A stretch of DNA of 64,000 nt from contig NZ_CP017014.1 of NCBI RefSeq assembly GCF_001767395.1, positions 1,736,001-1,800,000 on the forward strand. The letters are read 5' to 3'. The stretch comes from Rhodococcus sp. WMMA185 (lineage in GTDB: Bacteria > Actinomycetota > Actinomycetes > Mycobacteriales > Mycobacteriaceae). This document shows, in pieces, positions 1 through 8,127 of this stretch. Every line of letters begins with the position of its first letter. Within the stretch, counting starts at the first letter, position 1. A model generated the notes under the pieces. It saw only the letters and a program-made list of their open reading frames with translations. It was not told the origin of the DNA and did no database searches. Made by a program: the position numbers and the translations under genes.

Positions 1-141
1 TGGTTCCGATGTTGACCACAGGTGATCCATCACCGCGCGTTCGAGTTCCCCGAGACCAGCCATGTTCCGATTCTACGGTTATCATCTCGCGGGTATGCAC
101 AAGTGGGCGTAGCCAACAGTCGGTTCAGCGTGTGGTAATGG

Positions 142-1005
142 TCATAGTGTCGTCGGGTCGGTCGATGCTCGATTTGCAGCGGCGGGACCCCCTGTCGCGC
201 CGTACACGTGACGCGTCCCGATCGGTACCACCAACGGGCGATCGGCCACCGGGTCGGCGATCACCGTGGCCTCGAGGCCGAACACCTCGAGGAGGAGTTC
301 GGCGGAGATGATGTCCTTCGGTGCGCCTGCCGCGAAGACCGTGCCGTCCCGCATCACGATCAACCGGTCGCTGTAGCGGATCGCAAGGTTGAGGTCGTGG
401 AGCACCATCACCACGGTGCGGCCCATCTCCTCGTGCATTCGGTCGACGAGGTCGAGAACCTCGATCGAATGCGCCAGGTCCAAGTAGGTTGTGGGCTCGT
501 CGAGCAAGAGGATGTCGGTTCCCTGCGCGAGCGCCATCGAGATCCACGCGCGCTGCCGCTGTCCGCCGGACAACTGGTCGACCGGACGATCTGCAAGGTC
601 GGACACCCCGGTCAATGCGAGCGCCTCGGCGACCTCGCCCTCGTCGTCCGACGACCACTGCCGGATCCACGACTGATGCGGATGCCGACCGCGCGCTACC
701 AGGTCGGCAACCGTCAAGCCCTCCGGCGCGGTCGGCGACTGGGGGAGCATGCCAAGGGTGCGGGCGACGTCCCTGGTACGCATCGACCCGATGGCCTTCC
801 CATCGAGCAGCACCGAACCAGCCCGGGGCTTGAGTAGCCTGCCCAGCGCACGCAGCAGGGTCGACTTGCCACACCCGTTGGGGCCGATCACGGTGGTGAT
901 CACCCCCGTCTCGATCTGGAGGTCGAGCTTGTCGACGATGATGCGGTCGCCGTATCCGAGGCTCACGCCTTCGGCGATCAGTCGTGCGTGCGGCTGCGCG
1001 GTCAT
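142..1005 (-). CDS. Siderophore ABC importer ATP-binding protein (FecE/FepC type)
   Basis: This 287-residue cytoplasmic ATPase would power uptake of a ferric siderophore through the two permeases encoded just upstream. The Walker A motif GPNGCGKST lies near residue 39, the ABC signature LSGGQRQRAW near 143, and the Walker B LLLDEPTTYLDL, typical of the Fec/Fhu/Btu family, near 163. The H-loop reads VLHDLN. The ATG at 1005 overlaps the stop codon of the preceding permease by 4 bp, which fixes the start and implies translational coupling. Length is normal for the family. The operon should share the IdeR-like boxes at 3630-3693. The substrate siderophore cannot be told from sequence, and no binding protein is encoded in the window. 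Confidence 0.93.
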   Translation of the reverse strand: MTAQPHARLIAEGVSLGYGDRIIVDKLDLQIETGVITTVIGPNGCGKSTLLRALGRLLKPRAGSVLLDGKAIGSMRTRDVARTLGMLPQSPTAPEGLTVADLVARGRHPHQSWIRQWSSDDEGEVAEALALTGVSDLADRPVDQLSGGQRQRAWISMALAQGTDILLLDEPTTYLDLAHSIEVLDLVDRMHEEMGRTVVMVLHDLNLAIRYSDRLIVMRDGTVFAAGAPKDIISAELLLEVFGLEATVIADPVADRPLVVPIGTRHVYGATGGPAAANRASTDPTTL

Positions 1006-2108
1006 GCCGTGACCTTCCGATTGTTGCGAACCAGCAGATACATCAGGAATATTCCGCCGAGCGCCGAGGTGACGATGCCGACGGGGAGTTCGACCGGCAG
1101 AACCGTGCGCGCCACCACGTCGCTGCACACGACGAGTACGGCACCGGTCAGCGCTGACGCGATCAGTGGCGGTCCCGCGGCGCGTACCAGCCTCAGGGCG
1201 ACCTGGGGTGCGGCGAGCGCCACGAAAGCGATCGGACCCGCCGCCGCCGTCGCGATGCCCGCCAGGGTCACGGCGATCAGCAGGAGACGCGCCTGCGACC
1301 ACTGCAGGCGGACGCCCAACGAGACGGCGTTGTCGTCGCCGAGGCGGAGCGCTCCCATCGTGAACGACGAGACGACCGCATAACCGCCGATCACCGCGAC
1401 GGCGATCGCCACCGGCCACATCTGGTCCCACGACGCACCGCCCAGGGAACCGTTGAGCCAGATCTGGGCGCGGGAGGCATCGTTGATGTCCGCCGAGATG
1501 AGCAGCCATCCGGTGACCGCGATGAGCATGGCGTTGATTCCGATGCCGATCAGGATCAACCGGTAACCCTCGACGCCGGCGCGCCAGGCGAGCAGGTAGA
1601 TGACTGCCGCGGTGAGCAGCGCACCACACAGCGCGGCCAGTGGGATACCCACGGTTGCCAGCAGACCGACGAAGGAGCCGCCCCCGCCGAGAACTATCAA
1701 TGCAACCGCGGCAGCGCTGGCACCGGAGGTTATGCCGAGGATGTCCGGGCTCGCCAACGCGTTCCGGGCGATCGACTGGGTGATGGCGCCGGCCAACCCG
1801 AGGGCCATGCCGATGAACGCCCCGGTCAGCGCCCTCGGCAGGCGCAGGTCCATGACGATGAAATTCTGGGCCGAGGTGCCACCCCCGAAGAGCACCCTCG
1901 AGACCTCGGGGATCGACATCGGGTAGTCGCCCCGCCCGATGTGCAGGCAGAGCAGAAGGAACAGCGCCACCAGTAACGCTACGTTCACGGCGATTGCGAG
2001 CGGCCGGAGGACAAGGGAGATCGCCCCGAGGCGGAATGCCGGGCGCGCAGGAACCCCTGACGTCACCTTCGGTGTGGCGTCGCTGCGCAACTCGTCTCTG
2101 ACACTCAT
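1002..2108 (-). CDS. Siderophore ABC importer permease, FecCD family
   Basis: This 368-residue inner-membrane permease is built of many hydrophobic segments. It has the FecCD hallmarks: RLPRALTGAFIGMALGLAG near residue 88, then ARNALASPDILGITSGA, and near the C-terminus the conserved GPIAFVALAAPQVALRLV stretch. It probably pairs with the other FecCD permease to form the translocation pore. Its start overlaps the upstream permease stop by 4 bp and its stop overlaps the ATPase start by 4 bp, so the three genes form one tightly coupled leftward operon. Length is slightly above the usual 330-350 residues because of a polar N-terminal tail before the first membrane segment. Confidence 0.93.
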   Translation of the reverse strand: MSVRDELRSDATPKVTSGVPARPAFRLGAISLVLRPLAIAVNVALLVALFLLLCLHIGRGDYPMSIPEVSRVLFGGGTSAQNFIVMDLRLPRALTGAFIGMALGLAGAITQSIARNALASPDILGITSGASAAAVALIVLGGGGSFVGLLATVGIPLAALCGALLTAAVIYLLAWRAGVEGYRLILIGIGINAMLIAVTGWLLISADINDASRAQIWLNGSLGGASWDQMWPVAIAVAVIGGYAVVSSFTMGALRLGDDNAVSLGVRLQWSQARLLLIAVTLAGIATAAAGPIAFVALAAPQVALRLVRAAGPPLIASALTGAVLVVCSDVVARTVLPVELPVGIVTSALGGIFLMYLLVRNNRKVTA

Positions 2109-3571
2109 AGCTTTGCCAGCTTTCTACGCCGAACCAATGCGATGAAGAACGGTGCGCCGAACACGGCCAGCACGATGCCCACCTGCAACTCACCCGGTCG
2201 GACGACGACGCGACCGATAACGTCCGCGGTGACGAGCATGATGCCGCCGAGTAGCCCCGCGTAAGGGACGAGCCAACGGTAGTCGGGGCCGGTGATCGCG
2301 CGGGCCACGTGGGGGACCACCAGGCCGATGAACGCGATCGGTCCGCAGGCTGCGGTGGCCGCACCGATCAGCAGCGTGATGGCGAGGACGCCAAGGACGC
2401 GGCTGGCCGCGACGTTGGTACCGAGGGCCCGGGCGACATCCTCACCAAGACTCAGGACGTTCAGCCCGGGGGTACTGACCAGGGCGAGGATCAGCCCGAC
2501 GATGAGGAACGGCAGCACTTGCCAGAGCACGTCGAAACCCCGTCCGGCCACCGAACCGACCACCCAGAAACGGTAGGCATCCAGGCTGGCCTGGTCGATG
2601 ATGATGACCGCGTTCGTCATGGCCTGGAGAAAGAACGCGACGGCAGCGCCGGCCAGTGCCAGACTCAGCGGACTCGCCCCACCGTTGCCGATCGACGCCA
2701 GCCCGAACACGATCACGCTAGCCGCGAACGACCCGGCAAAGGCGAACCACAGGTATTCGCTGGGCGTGGTGAAGCCGAACAGGTACATCGACAGCACGAC
2801 AAGGAATGCGGCGCCGGCACTGAGACCGAGAAGGCCCGCATCGGCGAGTGGATTGCGGGTGTGGCCCTGAATCAATGCCCCGGCCACACCGAGTGCGATG
2901 CCCACTATGAGCCCCAACGCTGTGCGCGGAATGCGCAGGGTGTGCACGATGATGTCGGTCTGCGACCCATCCGCCGCGAACAGGGCGTGGAAGATCTCCG
3001 TGAAGGACAACGGGCGCGCCCCGATTGCGATGCTCGCGAGCAGAACCAGGGCGAGCAGGACAACAAGGACACCCAGGCCGACAAGCCTGCGACGGCGGAT
3101 TCCCGCGACCGACACGTCCTTCGTGAGGACGGTGAAACCTTCCTCTTTCGCAGTGCTCTCGCGGACAACTTCGGTTCCGGATCCCCACGGCACCCGCGTC
3201 AGGGCCCGTATGGGGCCGATCGCGTCGCGAGTGTCGATGTCGCGGGTGACGAGGCCGACCCAACCCTTGCCGGAACTCTGCCCGGTGTTGCCCTCGCGAA
3301 AACCTCGGTTCCACACCGCAAGTGCCACCGCAATGGCGGCCGCGGCAGAGCCGAAGACGATGCGGTCTGCCTGCCCGCCTCCGTTGGCTTCGCTCAGCGC
3401 ATCGACGGTATACCAGCCGAGGACGAGGGGAATCGCCACGATCCCGAGGTCGAATAGAGCCGCCAGTGCACGCAGATGCACCGGGGCACGGCCGTGCGGA
3501 ACGTCGCTTTTTCCGTACGGTTCGTCGGTCGGCAGGTGCGGGATGTCGCTGCCGAACTGTCTGGTCGTCAC
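2105..3571 (-). CDS. RDD-FecCD fusion permease of the siderophore importer
   Basis: The C-terminal ~330 residues are a canonical FecCD permease (RIPRTALGLIVGIALGVAG, then HTRNPLADAGLLGLSAGA, then GPIAFIGLVVPHVARAI). The first ~130 residues form a separate membrane module resembling an RDD domain. It has an Arg-containing first helix (LRALAALFDLG), a second helix, and the SSGKGWVGLVTRDIDT segment followed by a charged linker. I chose the GTG at 3571 because an AGGAGCT ribosome site sits 9 nt upstream. An in-frame ATG at 3625 would add 18 residues but has no clear ribosome site. It is the first gene of the operon, behind two IdeR-like boxes. The function of the RDD part is unknown; a regulatory or scaffolding role is a guess. 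Confidence 0.9.
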   Translation of the reverse strand: MTTRQFGSDIPHLPTDEPYGKSDVPHGRAPVHLRALAALFDLGIVAIPLVLGWYTVDALSEANGGGQADRIVFGSAAAAIAVALAVWNRGFREGNTGQSSGKGWVGLVTRDIDTRDAIGPIRALTRVPWGSGTEVVRESTAKEEGFTVLTKDVSVAGIRRRRLVGLGVLVVLLALVLLASIAIGARPLSFTEIFHALFAADGSQTDIIVHTLRIPRTALGLIVGIALGVAGALIQGHTRNPLADAGLLGLSAGAAFLVVLSMYLFGFTTPSEYLWFAFAGSFAASVIVFGLASIGNGGASPLSLALAGAAVAFFLQAMTNAVIIIDQASLDAYRFWVVGSVAGRGFDVLWQVLPFLIVGLILALVSTPGLNVLSLGEDVARALGTNVAASRVLGVLAITLLIGAATAACGPIAFIGLVVPHVARAITGPDYRWLVPYAGLLGGIMLVTADVIGRVVVRPGELQVGIVLAVFGAPFFIALVRRRKLAKL

Positions 3572-3629
3572 TAGTGGAAGAGCTCCTGACGTGTCTGCTG
3601 GTGAACCGAGCAGGCGCCGATTCATCCAC

Positions 3630-3648
3630 TTAGGTTACGGAACCCTAT
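3630..3648. promoter_or_regulatory. IdeR/DtxR-like iron box 1
   Basis: TTAGGTTACGGAACCCTAT matches the IdeR consensus TTAGGTTAGGCTAACCTAA at 14 of 19 positions, with the left half perfect for eight bases. It lies 59 bp upstream of the chosen GTG of the RDD-FecCD permease, where repressor binding under iron-replete conditions would block leftward transcription. Confidence 0.75.
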
Positions 3649-3666
3649 CCCGTAGACCGCACTTAG

Positions 3667-3696
3667 TTGCGGAATTAGGGCAGCCTTGCCTATAGT
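3667..3696 (+). promoter_or_regulatory. Candidate rightward promoter overlapped by an iron box
   Basis: TTGCGG (3667-3672) and TATAGT (3691-3696), separated by 18 bp, form a plausible sigma-70-type promoter pointing right. Its spacer coincides with iron box 2. It could drive the thioesterase at 3930 or a short untranslated RNA ending at the hairpin 3795-3829. Inference from sequence only. Confidence 0.4.
3675..3693. promoter_or_regulatory. IdeR/DtxR-like iron box 2
   Basis: TTAGGGCAGCCTTGCCTAT matches the IdeR consensus at 13 of 19 positions. It starts 45 bp from box 1 and overlaps the candidate rightward promoter, so one intergenic region could give iron control in both directions. Confidence 0.6.
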
Positions 3697-3794
3697 CGCT
3701 GTGGCGCGTCGAGCGGTCAGGCGATGCGCCGAGAACCGAACTACCGGACCGCACCGGAGTCCTGAGGGCTGCAGCGACTCCCGGTCCTCCCCTC

Positions 3795-3829
3795 GGCGGG
3801 CCTCACGATCTCCAGGCGTGAGGCCCGCC
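3795..3829. other. Strong 13-bp hairpin between divergent genes
   Basis: GGCGGGCCTCACG (3795-3807) and CGTGAGGCCCGCC (3817-3829) are perfectly complementary around a 9-nt loop, and CCCTTTGT follows on the + strand. The flanking genes diverge, so it cannot end either coding unit. It could terminate a short rightward RNA starting near 3702, or act as a leader attenuator of the thioesterase gene. The rest of the interval 3697-3929 shows no convincing coding sequence. Confidence 0.6.
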
Positions 3830-3929
3830 GATCCCTTTGTCGCACCCGCCGCAATCGATGAGTCGGTCGTCGTGTAGGCAGGACAGGGCGTGCGCCGCTA
3901 GGGCGCACCATGATCGGATGGGGAGCATG

Positions 3930-4391
3930 ATGGCGGGTTCCGGCGAGCGGCAGGCCTCGAACGGGGAAGGTCGGATCGATACTGCCGAGGTATTCGAACA
4001 TCTGGACAGGGGATTCGATGCCCTCATCGGACTCGAATACACCGAACTCAGTCCCGATCGCGTGCAGGCCCAGTGGACCGTCTCACCCGACCACCATCAA
4101 CCCGCCGGAATTCAACACGGTGGAGTGTATTGCTCCGTAATCGAATCGGTTGCCAGCACCGCGGGGATGATGTGGCTCGGAGGTCGCGGACACGTCGTCG
4201 GGGTCAACAACAACACCGACTTTCTGCGTGCGGTACGCGAGGGAAGAATGACCGCCACCGCCGAACCCATCCATCGCGGCCGCACCCAGCAGTTGTGGGA
4301 GGTTCGAATCGCTGACGAACACGGCCGCATGGTCTCGAAGGGTCAGGTCCGGCTGGCCAACATCAGCGACACCGGCAGGCTCGGAAACTAG
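3930..4391 (+). CDS. PaaI-family hotdog thioesterase
   Basis: This 153-residue single hotdog-fold protein probably hydrolyses an acyl- or aryl-CoA in the cytoplasm. The core motif is QHGGVYCSVIESVAS, the PaaI-type HGG followed by the long helix. GVNNNTDFLRAVREG follows, as in the usual substrate-pocket strand, and then AEPIHRGRTQQLWEV. Several starts are possible (3918, 3927, 3930). I prefer ATG 3930 because GGGGAG at 3920-3925 is then best spaced. It stands alone on the + strand behind the iron-box intergenic region. Substrate unknown. Confidence 0.85.
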   Translation: MAGSGERQASNGEGRIDTAEVFEHLDRGFDALIGLEYTELSPDRVQAQWTVSPDHHQPAGIQHGGVYCSVIESVASTAGMMWLGGRGHVVGVNNNTDFLRAVREGRMTATAEPIHRGRTQQLWEVRIADEHGRMVSKGQVRLANISDTGRLGN

Positions 4392-4418
4392 CCGGCCGGA
4401 ATCACCGACAGCGAGGTA

Positions 4419-5804
4419 TCACCCAGCGGCTTTGTGCGGGTGCTCGCTCGCGGAGATCTCTCGCTCCCGCTCGTGCCGCTCGAGTTGCTCCATCGCGTTT
4501 CGCGCGAAGACCCACTGCTCGGTGGACGCCATCTGTGCACGTCCCCGGCCGAGGAACGTGACGGTCCAAGACAGAATGGTGGAGAGCCTGCTCCGGAATC
4601 CGACCAGGTACATGAGGTGGACGGCCAGCCATGCCACCCAGCCGACGAATCCGCTGATCTCGAGTTTGCCGACCTTCGCGACGGCACTGAACCGCGAAAT
4701 CGTGGCCATGCTGCCCTTGTCGAAGTACTTGAAGGGTGCGCGGTCCTCGGGCTTGTGGCCGTGTAGTCCGGCCTTGATCTGCTTGGCTGCGTACTTGCCG
4801 CCCTGCATGGCCACCTGGGCGAGGCCGGGCAGGTTGTCGAGCGACATCATGTCGCCGACCACGAAGACATCGGGGTGTCCGGGCACCGACAGGTCGGGAT
4901 TGACCATCAATCGACCAGCGCGGTCCACCTCGGCCTCGGACTGATCGGCAATCTGCTTAGCCAGCGGACTTGCCTGCACGCCCGCGGACCACACCTTGCA
5001 CTGTGACTCGATCCGTCGTTCGGTACCGTCCTTGTCCTTCACGACGAGACCGTCGACGTCGACATCGACGACCATGGCACCGAGCTGAATGTCGGTGCCG
5101 AGCTTCTCGAGCTGTTGCGCTGCTTTTCTGCTCAGTTTACCGCCGTACGCGGGCAGGACGTCGTCCGCTCCATCCAGCAGAATCACGCGAGCATCACGCG
5201 AATCGATGTTGCGGAAGGCCCCGGACAGGGTGCGATGCGCCAGTTCCGCAATCTGTCCTGCGAGTTCGACACCGGTAGGCCCGGCGCCGACCACCACGAA
5301 GGTCAGCAGGCGTGCTCGTTCCTCCGGATCTTCGGACAGCTCGGCCTGCTCGAAGGCGCCCAGAATGCGGCCTCGCAGCTCGAGTGCGTCATCGACCGTC
5401 TTCATTCCGGGCGCGAACTCGGAGAAGTGATCGTTGCCGAAGTAGGACTGACCGGCGCCCGCCGCGACAATCAGGCTGTCGTACGGGGTCACCGTGGTCC
5501 GCTCCAGAAACTGAGAGGTGATCGTCTTGGCCTCGAGGTCGATCTCCTGGACATCGCCGAGCAGAACCTGGGCATTCTTCTGTTTGCGCAGGACGAGCCG
5601 GGTCGCGGGAGCGATGTCGCCGACAGAGAGGATTCCGGTGGCCACCTGATACAACAATGGCTGGAAAAGATGGTGAGTCGTGCGTGCGATCATGGTGATC
5701 TCGACGTCGGCACCCTTGAGGGCTTGTGTGCCGAACAAACCCCCGAAGCCGGATCCAATGACCACGACGCGATGGCGGCGTGACTCAGCCGACTGGTTAC
5801 TCAT
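4419..5804 (-). CDS. ndh: Type II NADH:quinone oxidoreductase (NDH-2)
   Basis: This 461-residue membrane-associated flavoprotein oxidises NADH and reduces menaquinone without proton pumping. The FAD-binding motif VVVIGSGFGGL is at residues 13-23 and the NADH-binding Rossmann motif VVVGAGPTGVELAG is near 170. The segment FVVGDMMSLDNLPGLAQVA, with the AMQGGKYAA quinone-site helix, is typical of NDH-2. The C-terminal region has a hydrophobic helix (GFVGWVAWLAVHLMYLVGF) and a basic amphipathic tail suited to membrane attachment. Length agrees with mycobacterial Ndh. The ATG at 5804 has AGGAG about 7 nt upstream. Confidence 0.95.
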   Translation of the reverse strand: MSNQSAESRRHRVVVIGSGFGGLFGTQALKGADVEITMIARTTHHLFQPLLYQVATGILSVGDIAPATRLVLRKQKNAQVLLGDVQEIDLEAKTITSQFLERTTVTPYDSLIVAAGAGQSYFGNDHFSEFAPGMKTVDDALELRGRILGAFEQAELSEDPEERARLLTFVVVGAGPTGVELAGQIAELAHRTLSGAFRNIDSRDARVILLDGADDVLPAYGGKLSRKAAQQLEKLGTDIQLGAMVVDVDVDGLVVKDKDGTERRIESQCKVWSAGVQASPLAKQIADQSEAEVDRAGRLMVNPDLSVPGHPDVFVVGDMMSLDNLPGLAQVAMQGGKYAAKQIKAGLHGHKPEDRAPFKYFDKGSMATISRFSAVAKVGKLEISGFVGWVAWLAVHLMYLVGFRSRLSTILSWTVTFLGRGRAQMASTEQWVFARNAMEQLERHEREREISASEHPHKAAG

Positions 5805-5937
5805 TCCAGACTCCTCGAAACATAGGCGACTAGTGCAACGGTAGTCGCCGCCGTTCCGCGCGGATCAGCAGGCCTTGCTTCGGTGCGGTCGAGCGCAGAA
5901 TCGATCAAGAATCGCGCCTACTCCCACGGTCCGCGAA

Positions 5938-5967
5938 GCGGGCAGCGCCCTTGAGTGAACTGCCCGC
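5938..5967 (-). terminator. Possible terminator of the 57-aa membrane protein gene
   Basis: GCGGGCAG (5938-5945) pairs perfectly with CTGCCCGC (5960-5967) around a 14-nt loop, just past the stop codon at 5986 read leftward. There is no U-tract, so this is only a candidate. Confidence 0.4.
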
Positions 5968-5985
5968 CGCACGCTGCGGCCTCGG

Positions 5986-6159
5986 TTACTTCGTGTTGTC
6001 GATTTGCTTCCTCAGCGACTTCCATTCCGCACGTGTCGGTTCATCGAAATCCGGTCTGATCGACAACACGAACAGCCCCGACAGCCCGACCACCACGACG
6101 AGAACGACGAGCACGGTGACCACGTATCCGAAACCGACTCCAATTGCTGTCCAATCCAT
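5986..6159 (-). CDS. Small single-pass membrane protein, unknown function
   Basis: This 57-residue protein has one long hydrophobic segment (GFGYVVTVLVVLVVVVGLSG, about residues 10-29) followed by a charged cytoplasmic-type tail (FDEPTRAEWKSLRKQ). The start at ATG 6159 is chosen because CGGAGGAGG lies about 8 nt upstream. A 28-residue longer version from 6243 lacks such a site. I do not recognise a family. It is oriented like ndh and lies upstream of it, but 180 bp and a possible terminator separate them. Confidence 0.65.
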   Translation of the reverse strand: MDWTAIGVGFGYVVTVLVVLVVVVGLSGLFVLSIRPDFDEPTRAEWKSLRKQIDNTK

Positions 6160-6264
6160 CCGACTTGCCTCCTCCGTTGTGGCCTGCTGTTGCGCAGGGT
6201 CGCCGATGCTTCGGATGCCCTCGTCACTCACCGCTGCAGTCACCCTGAGGGCACTGTCTAGACG

Positions 6265-7089
6265 TTACGTCAGGTTGTCGAACTCGCCAGTGACCCACGC
6301 ACAATGGCGGGCAGCCGAGTACTCGAGTGAGGCAGGTCCGCCTTGTTCGATTGCGTTGTCGAAATTGCCGATGATGCGGTCGAATTCGAGGCTCGACAAT
6401 TGGTCCGCGATGCGTCTGACCACCGACGCCGATAAGGGCAACCGATTCGGATACGAGCGAAGGAAAGACACCGTGCGACGGTCCGGGTTGGGAAACACTC
6501 CGTCCGCGGTGAGGAGCACGCCCCGGCCATCGGCTCCGCTTTGCCAGTGCGCCACCGCGCTACCCGGAAAGTGACCACCGATCTGATGCAGCGTCAGCCC
6601 CGGGGCGACCTCGTGTGTCCCGGACCAGAACACGGTCGGGCCGTCGCATCGTGCCAGCCACGAACGGTCGGCGTCCGCCACCAGGATCGGTACGTCTCCA
6701 AGTGCTCTCGACCATTGCGTCTGCACGCCGAACATGTGGGGATGGCTGGCCGCAACCGCGATGACCGGACCGTGCGACGCGACCACATCGATTGCCGCCG
6801 CATCGACGAAGCCGATCGGGTCCCACAACAGCGACCCCTGGGGCGTGCAGACCAGCAGGGACTGCTGGCCGATCGCGAACTTCGGCTCGACGTGCAGCCC
6901 GAACAACCCCCGCTCGACTTCGCGCACCTCGACACGGTGCCCCTCGGCGGACAGAGCCTCGACAGTCGTCCACACCTGACCACCCAGGGGAATGTACTGT
7001 CGTTCGTCTGCGCAGATCGCACAATCCTCGGGGAGGGGCGTGTATGGGTCCTGTTCGACACCGCACGTGGCGCAAAGATGAAGGGGCAC
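6265..7089 (-). CDS. MBL-fold-like protein with N-terminal Cys cluster
   Basis: This 274-residue protein opens with a probable zinc-binding knuckle (CATC near residue 6, CAIC near 23). The rest resembles metallo-beta-lactamase-fold hydrolases: LLVCTPQGSLLWDPIGF strand, a SHPHMFG segment at the usual HxHxDH position, a GGHFPGSAV segment and a late D (TADGVFP). The canonical DH of HxHxDH is replaced by Phe-Gly, so only part of the dinuclear metal site is kept. The start is a GTG at 7089 with GAGGGG 12 nt upstream. Reaction unknown. Confidence 0.75.
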   Translation of the reverse strand: MPLHLCATCGVEQDPYTPLPEDCAICADERQYIPLGGQVWTTVEALSAEGHRVEVREVERGLFGLHVEPKFAIGQQSLLVCTPQGSLLWDPIGFVDAAAIDVVASHGPVIAVAASHPHMFGVQTQWSRALGDVPILVADADRSWLARCDGPTVFWSGTHEVAPGLTLHQIGGHFPGSAVAHWQSGADGRGVLLTADGVFPNPDRRTVSFLRSYPNRLPLSASVVRRIADQLSSLEFDRIIGNFDNAIEQGGPASLEYSAARHCAWVTGEFDNLT

Positions 7090-7105
7090 TCCATGATCAT
7101 GCCCC

Positions 7106-7444
7106 TCAGGGCACGCCTAGGAGGCGTAATCCGGCAGCCGTTGCCGCGGCGGACAGGACAACGACGACGAAAGGTGCCCTGCGCCAGGCGAGTATTCCCG
7201 CCACGAGCACCCCGGCAGGACGTGCTACTCCGGCCGGACCGTGACCCTCCATGAGGGCCGTCGTGCCTACGAGCGATGTGAGGAGTACGACCGCCGCGGC
7301 CGCCATCAGTTTCTCCAACCCAGGCCTGACGGCGAGACGGGGCTGCAGTATCGGTCCCGCGAAGCGAAAGGCGTATGTGCCCGCGGCGAGGGCGCCGACC
7401 GCTCCGATCAGGACGAGAGCTGAATTCAACGCAGAACCTTCCAC
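7106..7444 (-). CDS. azlD: AzlD-family branched-chain amino acid exporter subunit
   Basis: This 112-residue membrane protein has about four hydrophobic segments and the AzlD pattern GTYAFRFAGP near the N-terminus. It would pair with AzlC to export branched-chain amino acids or analogues. The GTG start at 7444 overlaps the end of azlC by 19 bp, so the two are translationally coupled. Length is typical for AzlD. Confidence 0.85.
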   Translation of the reverse strand: MEGSALNSALVLIGAVGALAAGTYAFRFAGPILQPRLAVRPGLEKLMAAAAVVLLTSLVGTTALMEGHGPAGVARPAGVLVAGILAWRRAPFVVVVLSAAATAAGLRLLGVP

Positions 7445-8100
7445 CAGAAACCGATCAGCAGTCCGAGAAGTGAAGCAAGAATGGGTAATCCGGCGGGCAG
7501 GAGGGGAGTGGTCACCAAGGCGATGACCGCGCCGGCCAGTGCGGGCCCCCGGACATCACGATCACGCAGCGCGGGTAGCACCAGTGCGAGCAGGACGGCG
7601 GGGAACATGGCGTCGAGTCCGAGTGCGGCGGTATCACCTACCGCATTGCCGATCAGTGCGCCGATGAATGCCCCGAGAGGCCAGCAGATGGCGATTCCGA
7701 CACCACACACCCAGAACGCGGCCCTCCTGCGGTCACGATCGGCCTGGCTGAGGGCGAAGACCACCGACTCGTCGTTCATCAGGTGACTTCCGAGAACGCG
7801 GGTCCATCCGCGATCCAGGACGTCTCCGACCGCCAGACCGAACGGAAGGTGGCGTGCGTTCACCAGCAGGCCGGCGAACACCGCCGCAATCGGGCTTCCG
7901 CCTGCGCCGACGATGCCCACGAACAGGAACTCAGCCGAACCCGCGAGCACCAGTACCGACAAGGCGACGGGTACCCACGGGTCGAGACCCCCACTGACCG
8001 CGATCGCGCCATACGAGATGCCGACGAGGCCGTCGGCAACGCACACCAGTGCGATGTTCCGGAGGAGGGCTGAGTCGAGTGTTCGTAATATCGAACGCAT
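7426..8100 (-). CDS. azlC: AzlC-family branched-chain amino acid exporter, large subunit
   Basis: This 224-residue inner-membrane protein has the AzlC features DGLVGISYGAIAVSGGL, GSAEFLFVG and NARHLPFGL, then LMNDESVVFAL. It is the main pore-forming subunit partnered by AzlD. The ATG at 8100 gives the usual family length; an in-frame ATG at 8145 would cross the second operator. Expression is probably controlled by the divergent XRE-cupin gene, since one copy of a shared inverted repeat falls over its first codons and another in the promoter region. Confidence 0.88.
   Translation of the reverse strand: MRSILRTLDSALLRNIALVCVADGLVGISYGAIAVSGGLDPWVPVALSVLVLAGSAEFLFVGIVGAGGSPIAAVFAGLLVNARHLPFGLAVGDVLDRGWTRVLGSHLMNDESVVFALSQADRDRRRAAFWVCGVGIAICWPLGAFIGALIGNAVGDTAALGLDAMFPAVLLALVLPALRDRDVRGPALAGAVIALVTTPLLPAGLPILASLLGLLIGFWWKVLR
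8081..8096. promoter_or_regulatory. Inverted-repeat operator 1 (azlC side)
   Basis: GTTCG-TAATAT-CGAAC is a 5-6-5 inverted repeat at the 5' end of azlC. It is repeated with the same geometry at 8128, exactly 47 bp away, as expected for paired sites of the neighbouring XRE-family regulator. Confidence 0.6.
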
Positions 8101-8127
8101 AACGCATATACTGAACAGTGCGGCCGT

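Noticed and set aside
9-311. + strand open frame of 100 codons at the left end
   Set aside because: It runs into the coding region of the ABC ATPase on the opposite strand, is rich in Arg/Pro and has no ribosome site; nothing else is evident in 1-141.
3795-3829. Hairpin as terminator of the importer or thioesterase gene
   Set aside because: Both genes start on either side of it and run away from it, so it cannot terminate them.
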